NCBI GenBank assembly: GCA_963595735.1
Contig: CAVBJJ010000037.1
Span: forward strand, 1 to 17,856
Direction of reading: 5' to 3'
DNA length: 17,856 nucleotides
Source: CALWOS01 sp963595735
GTDB lineage: Bacteria > Bacillota > Clostridia > Oscillospirales > Oscillospiraceae
This document shows, in pieces, positions 13,957-17,856 of the stretch. Each line of letters opens with the position of its first letter. The stretch's first letter is position 1. Both the position numbers and the translations under genes were made by a program. Below the pieces are notes generated by a model, which saw nothing but the letters and a program-made list of their open reading frames with translations, was not told the DNA's origin and ran no database searches.

Positions 13957-15129
13957 TTACTTCAGAATGCCGGTGCAGAAGCGCAGCAGGATGGTGGCGG
14001 CTTCCGCGCGGGTGGCGGTGGCGCCCGGCGCCAGCGTGGTCGCCGTGCGGCCCTGGATCAGCCCCGTGCCGTTGGCCCACTGCATTCCCTCCAGCGCCCA
14101 CAGGCTCACTTCCGCAGCGTCCGTATAGCCGCTGAGGTCGGCCTTCTTGCCATCGGCCTTGTTCTTCAGCGCCGCATAGCGCTGGAAAATCGTTGCCATC
14201 TGCTCACGGGTGATGTCGTCATCCGGCCGGAAGGTACCGTCGCCAAAGCCCTTGACAACGCCGTTGGCGTCCGCCCAGGAAACCGCGTCCGTATACCACT
14301 GTCCCGCCGGCACATCGTCATACTTGCCGGTGGTCGTGGTTGCCGGCTTGCCCTCCAGGCGGTACAGGATCGTGACGATCATGCCGCGGCTGGTGGTCAT
14401 GTCCGGGGCAAACTGGGACTTGCCGATGCCGTTCATCAGTCCCTCGTCCAGGCAGTAGTGCACGCCGTCATGGTACCAAGCCGTGGGCTTGGCGTCCACA
14501 AAGGGGTAAATGGGGCAGCTCTGATCCTTTTTACAGGCGCCGTAAGCGGGCTTCACAGTGTCGGAACCGCTGCCGCCGCTGCCGCTGCTCCGGACGGTAA
14601 CGGTCAGCGCCTGCTCTGTGATGGTGATCTGCTGATTCTCCCCGTCATAGGCCTTTGCCCGGTCGCTGCGCACCTGGCCGCTGCCAGATTTGCCGATCAC
14701 CTTCAGCTGGAAGGTGCAGAAAGCTTCCTCCGCCGCCGTGGTGCGGGCGATCTCCTTGGACGGGCGCATCGCCGCAGCCTTGACGATATGGGTCACGCCG
14801 TCGCCGCGGGTCTGGAAGCCCACAAAATCGCTGCCGCCGACCAGCACCTTGGCGGAATCCTGCACATATTCAAACATATCCTGGTCATACATGATCTCGT
14901 TCTGCATGGCGGACAGGCCGTATTCCTCCGCCGCGTCCGTCCGCTTCAGGGTAAAGGTCACATTGATGACCTCCCCCGTCCGGGCGGTCACCTCGTTCTT
15001 GCCGCCAACGGAGAGATCATAGCACAGCTGGATGCCGCTGTCCGCGGCCAGCGCGCCGGTACCCAGCGCCATGGCCAGCACCACAGCCAGCAGCACGCTT
15101 AGAATTCGACTGGTCGTTCGTTTCTTCAT
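13957..15129 (-). CDS. Secreted cohesin-like protein with three SLH repeats
   Basis: A 390-residue surface protein. It has a signal peptide (1-29, cleavage after ALA-A), a cohesin-like beta domain (about 31-180: V-x-V-FTL, MQNEIMYDQDMFEY, AEEAFCTFQLKV), and a Gly/Ser linker (181-190). Three S-layer homology repeats follow at about 205-260, 268-322 and 330-386 (second repeat: FGDGTFRPDDDITREQMATI). SLH repeats hold proteins to cell-wall pyruvylated polymers, so the cohesin-like domain would be displayed on the cell surface and could dock a dockerin partner such as those encoded upstream. Third-repeat consensus is weaker. ATG 15129 has GAGGAGG before it; an upstream in-frame start would precede the signal peptide. 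Binding of dockerins is inference. Confidence 0.85.
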   Translation of the reverse strand: MKKRTTSRILSVLLAVVLAMALGTGALAADSGIQLCYDLSVGGKNEVTARTGEVINVTFTLKRTDAAEEYGLSAMQNEIMYDQDMFEYVQDSAKVLVGGSDFVGFQTRGDGVTHIVKAAAMRPSKEIARTTAAEEAFCTFQLKVIGKSGSGQVRSDRAKAYDGENQQITITEQALTVTVRSSGSGGSGSDTVKPAYGACKKDQSCPIYPFVDAKPTAWYHDGVHYCLDEGLMNGIGKSQFAPDMTTSRGMIVTILYRLEGKPATTTTGKYDDVPAGQWYTDAVSWADANGVVKGFGDGTFRPDDDITREQMATIFQRYAALKNKADGKKADLSGYTDAAEVSLWALEGMQWANGTGLIQGRTATTLAPGATATRAEAATILLRFCTGILK

Positions 15130-15340
15130 AAAATGCCTCCTCGTATAATAAGTTTCAAAGTTAATAATTTCAGGTATCAGCCGGCTGCCTGCTTTTTTGA
15201 CAGCCTCAGCCATCCGTCCGCCGTACGGGCAGATGGCTCAGCTTGTCACAGCTTTCCGCCCCCGCCAGATCCCACCCTCCCCTTGCGGGGAGAGTGGGAA
15301 ATGCCATTGGGGGTGGGTCGGATCGTTCCGGTTCGGTGGC
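15130..15340 (-). other. Intergenic spacer with two strong hairpins
   Basis: There is no gene in these 211 bp. One hairpin pairs 15270-15282 with 15287-15299 (12 of 13 positions, loop TTGC). Another pairs AGCCATC (15208-15214) with GATGGCT (15232-15238) around a CCGTACGG palindrome (15221-15228). Neither is followed by a T run on the minus strand, so they are not classical terminators; they may limit read-through or stabilise 3' ends. A TATTAT -10-like box occurs near 15146-15152 (minus) without a clear -35. Confidence 0.5.
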
Positions 15341-17383
15341 TTAGGCCTCCAGAACCTGGTTCATATCCGTTGCGTCCACAACATGGTCGCCGTTGACATC
15401 TGCGCGCAGATAGCCGGCCATGTTGTTATTCACGCCGCCGGGGATGGTGTAGCAGGTGTAAACGCAAACCGCATCCAGGAAGTTCACATCGCCCAGGTTG
15501 TTGACATTGTTGCCCTTGGCGATCTCGGTTCCGGCGGTCTTGGCGCTGCGGATCACGGTCTTGGCCGCCTCCACAGTCACATCGCCCTCCACGATCCAGG
15601 CGTGGACATTGCCGTCCGCGGCGTTCTCCGTGGTGGTGTCATACTGCTTGTCCAGGAACATGGCGTTGCCGTCATAGGTGTAGCCCGTGGCGGTACCCGT
15701 AACGGTCACCAGGCTGTAGCCCGTGACATAGTCCTTGTACACAAGAACCGTGACATGCTTGATCTCCTGGATCAGGCTCAGGCTCATGTCGCCGGTGATA
15801 TCCGCGCCGGGGATGGTGGCCTTGCCGTCCTTGCCCACCGTGGCGGTCTTCGTCTCTCCGCCGACCTCGTAGCTGACCTTGTAGTCATAGTCTTCCGTCT
15901 CCGAATCCTTGACGGTCACGGTGTAATCCTCACCGTAGGTCGCCTTGTCGGCGCCGATCAGGGAGCCGTCCTCCGGCAGGGTAACATTGTAGGTGTTGGG
16001 CAGATAGGCCGCCTTGTAGGTCACATCCGCCGTCACCTCGGCGTTCTTGATCTCCTCGGCGGTGTAGCCGGTATCGCCCACATACCACTTATCGAAGTGG
16101 TGGTAATCCTTGGCGGGAGCCTCGGGAACCTCGGTGAGCTTGCTCTTGTCATCCACCGTGTAGGACTGCAGCTCGCTGCCGTCCTCCTTCTGGAAGGTGA
16201 CCTTGTACTGCTTGGTGATGGTGACATCCGCAGACTCCGTGGCCGCCTCATAGATGGCGTTCTTCCAGACCTCCTCGCCGGTGTTGGTCACGGTGGCGCT
16301 GGTGAAGCCGAAGGTGCCGATCTCGGTCTTGGTCACTTCCTTGGCCTTGAAGCGCAGGCCGGCAAAGACATCGCCGTCTGCATAGGTGTCGGCCGTGATC
16401 ACGCGCTGCACCGTCACCGTGCCGGTGCCGGGCTTCACAGTCACATCGCTGCTGGTGCAGCCCACATACTCAAACAGGCTTGCATCGTAGCTCATAATGA
16501 CCTGGGTGGAGGCATACTTGCCGCCGGTGACCTTCATATTCATGGTCACCTCATCGCCCGCGTGCACCACGCCCTCGCCATTGCGCACGGCGGTCACGGT
16601 GTAGGGGCTCTTGCTGACGGTGATCTCCTTGGTGACAGCGTAGGTCTTGTTTGCGCTGGTGGTGACATTGGCGGTGATGGTGGTCTTACCATACGCCAGA
16701 CCGGTCACCAGACCGGTGTCGCTGACCGTTGCCACGGTCTTCTCGCTGCTGTCCCAGGTGGTGCTGGCGACGGTCTCCGTGGTGCCGGCGGGCAGGAGCT
16801 TCACGCCCAGCTGCTCGGTGACATTGATCCCGACCGTGTCAGCGCCGGTGATCTCCGCGCCGGTGGAAGCCACGGCATCGCCATCCTGGATCGTCAGATC
16901 CGCAGAGACCCAAGCGCCGGAATCTTCCCAAATCGTTCCGTAATCCTGCGTGATCTCAATGCTGTCCACTTTCAGAGTGTAGGTTCCTGCGGGGGTATTG
17001 GCGGGAATCTTCCATGTCACGACCGCGACATTGGTGACGCCCTCAATGTTGTCGAATTTCGGATTGCTCCAACCGAAGAATCCGGTATCCCAGTAGCTTT
17101 CGGGAGCGTAGGTCACCTTGCTGTCGCTGTTGCTGACAGCGGTGGCCGTAATGCCGCTTGTGGAACGCGTCCAGAAGCCAACGCCATCCATAACGATGGG
17201 TGCAGAGGGATCGATCGTCATTGTGACTTCCTGATCCTTGTCACTTGTGGTGATGGTGTCCTGGCTCAGCTTTGCGCTGAATGTGATTCCTCGCGTATTG
17301 GTCTCTCCCGCCGCCATGGCCGGAACAGCCAGACTCACGCAAAGCGCAAACGCCAGGCACATCGCCAACAGTTTCCGTTTCAT
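15341..17383 (-). CDS. Secreted multidomain protein: cohesin-like, Big2, cohesin-like, InlB-type repeat, dockerin
   Basis: A 680-residue secreted protein. Signal peptide 1-25 (AMAAG). Beta-sandwich resembling cohesin at about 32-166; Big2 immunoglobulin-like domain at 176-257 (SSEKTVATVSDTGLVTGLAYGKTTITA pattern). A second cohesin-like domain at 262-390 (HAGDEVTMNMKVTGG, VIMSYDASLFEYVG). An InlB B-repeat-like region at about 391-462 (YKVTFQKEDGSEL, FDKWYVGD), a further beta region, and a dockerin-like end at 621-680. The last calcium loop, DVNGDHVVDATD, is intact; the first (NNVNNLGDVNFLD) is degenerate. No catalytic domain is seen, so it is a structural or adapter protein. ATG 17383 is used; TTG 17389 fits the AAGGGGAAAG site slightly better. 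It probably shares a transcript with the upstream dockerin gene, 45 bp away. Confidence 0.82.
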   Translation of the reverse strand: MKRKLLAMCLAFALCVSLAVPAMAAGETNTRGITFSAKLSQDTITTSDKDQEVTMTIDPSAPIVMDGVGFWTRSTSGITATAVSNSDSKVTYAPESYWDTGFFGWSNPKFDNIEGVTNVAVVTWKIPANTPAGTYTLKVDSIEITQDYGTIWEDSGAWVSADLTIQDGDAVASTGAEITGADTVGINVTEQLGVKLLPAGTTETVASTTWDSSEKTVATVSDTGLVTGLAYGKTTITANVTTSANKTYAVTKEITVSKSPYTVTAVRNGEGVVHAGDEVTMNMKVTGGKYASTQVIMSYDASLFEYVGCTSSDVTVKPGTGTVTVQRVITADTYADGDVFAGLRFKAKEVTKTEIGTFGFTSATVTNTGEEVWKNAIYEAATESADVTITKQYKVTFQKEDGSELQSYTVDDKSKLTEVPEAPAKDYHHFDKWYVGDTGYTAEEIKNAEVTADVTYKAAYLPNTYNVTLPEDGSLIGADKATYGEDYTVTVKDSETEDYDYKVSYEVGGETKTATVGKDGKATIPGADITGDMSLSLIQEIKHVTVLVYKDYVTGYSLVTVTGTATGYTYDGNAMFLDKQYDTTTENAADGNVHAWIVEGDVTVEAAKTVIRSAKTAGTEIAKGNNVNNLGDVNFLDAVCVYTCYTIPGGVNNNMAGYLRADVNGDHVVDATDMNQVLEA

Positions 17384-17428
17384 GTTCAAATTCTTTCCCC
17401 TTTCATGACAGTGATTTGCATCTGATTT

Positions 17429-17856
17429 TTACCAGTTCAGAGTACTCTTGCCAGAGGCTGCCGCCTTGACGCGGGTCACATCCGCATTGCTGAGCTTGCT
17501 GTCCCCGTTGGCATCCATTACCAGCGTTTCCAGTGCTCCCAGCTCGATCTTTCCGGCAATCGCCGCGCTGGCACGGGTCACATCTGCATTGGTGACCTTG
17601 CCGTCGCCGTTGGCATCGCCCTTCAGCGCCACGGCGATCTGGGTGTTCTCGGTGAGATCCACATCGAAGCTGTAGGTGCCGTCCTCGTTGGCGGTGGCTT
17701 CCAGCACCGTGTAGGTCTCGCCGCCGTCCGTGGTCACAGCGACCAGGCAGGCCTGATCACCGCTGACGGTGAAGCGGTTCTTCTCGTTCATCTTCCAGCC
17801 GTCCGCCGGCGCCGTCACGCTGGCAACGGGGTCGCCGCCCTCGGGCGTGGTGATGC
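17429..17856 (-). CDS. Dockerin-containing secreted protein, C-terminal end (5' part outside window)
   Basis: The frame is open to the window edge; 141 residues are visible. The end is a textbook type I dockerin with two calcium-binding loops, GDANGDGKVTNADV and MDANGDSKLSNADV, each followed by a short helix (TRASAAIAG and TRVKAAASG). It finishes with STLNW. Before it is a beta-rich segment (GGETYTVLEATANEDGTYSF) that may be a binding or Ig-like module. What lies N-terminal, possibly an enzyme or adhesin, cannot be seen. The duplicated V-T-R residues after each loop are candidate cohesin-recognition positions; this is inferred from the dockerin family. Confidence 0.88.
   Translation of the reverse strand, partial: ITTPEGGDPVASVTAPADGWKMNEKNRFTVSGDQACLVAVTTDGGETYTVLEATANEDGTYSFDVDLTENTQIAVALKGDANGDGKVTNADVTRASAAIAGKIELGALETLVMDANGDSKLSNADVTRVKAAASGKSTLNW

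Noticed and set aside
13927..15102. 391-codon open frame on the + strand opposite the SLH protein
   Set aside because: Low-complexity Gly/Arg/Ala/His product, no ribosome site, no motif; the minus strand encodes clear SLH repeats.
15197..17425. 742-codon open frame on the + strand opposite the dockerin/cohesin protein
   Set aside because: It is the mirror of a GC-rich minus-strand gene: composition is dominated by Gly/His/Ala/Val/Leu repeats with no domain, while the minus strand has a signal peptide, ribosome site and recognisable domains.

Overview
The window looks like chromosomal DNA of an anaerobic, low-GC-lineage but moderately GC-rich Clostridia member (probably Oscillospiraceae-type gut Firmicute). 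The signs are near-consensus Shine-Dalgarno sequences (GGAGG), tightly packed and ATGA-overlapping operons, a MogA-MOSC fusion, cohesin/dockerin/SLH surface proteins, and an IS200/IS605-type remnant. This placement is inference from gene content; no 16S or other marker is present. Two runs of N (2080-2089, 9946-10028) are assembly gaps, and each falls inside a gene.

Region 1 (1-5033, + strand) is a molybdate uptake and molybdenum cofactor operon: modB (3' part only), modC, a MoeA-like molybdopterin-binding protein, moaA, moaC and a MogA-MOSC fusion. ModBC imports molybdate, MoaA and MoaC make cyclic pyranopterin monophosphate, and the MoeA-like and MogA proteins act at metal insertion. moaD, moaE and moeB are not in the window.

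Region 2 (5034-5845) is the most unusual stretch. It holds a 42-codon basic/hydrophobic ORF on + that is almost fully covered by a predicted ~155-nt minus-strand RNA. That RNA has its own near-consensus promoter (TTGACA-17-TACAAT) and its own intrinsic terminator (9-bp stem plus U tract). Next comes a second, 30-codon hydrophobic ORF with an excellent ribosome binding site. The layout matches a type I toxin-antitoxin locus but I cannot assign a known family. After it lies the leader of the pantothenate operon: a promoter with an 8-bp inverted repeat, two tandem hairpins of the same design with bulged A residues (probably the known 'pan' RNA motif), a further strong hairpin, and an intrinsic terminator 38 bp before panB.

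Region 3 (5846-10091, +) is panB-panC-panD-coaBC-coaX, carrying the path from 2-ketoisovalerate and aspartate through pantothenate to 4'-phosphopantetheine (ketopantoate reductase, coaD and coaE are elsewhere). It ends at a strong terminator whose stem contains the coaX stop codon. Region 4 (10107-11981, +) is a two-gene unit, a pyridoxal/pyridoxamine kinase and a LysR-type regulator, with a clear promoter and terminator.

Region 5 (11996-13196, - strand) is a solitary BMP-family substrate-binding lipoprotein with its own promoter. Region 6 (13200-13915) has no intact gene. It contains a run of three near-perfect palindromes and then a ~0.4-kb internally deleted IS200/IS605-like element with a truncated tnpA. 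Region 7 (13957-17856, - strand) encodes secreted or surface proteins: a cohesin-like plus triple SLH protein, a multidomain cohesin-like/Big2/InlB-repeat/dockerin protein, and the C-terminal end of another dockerin protein. Together they suggest a small cell-surface cohesin-dockerin assembly.
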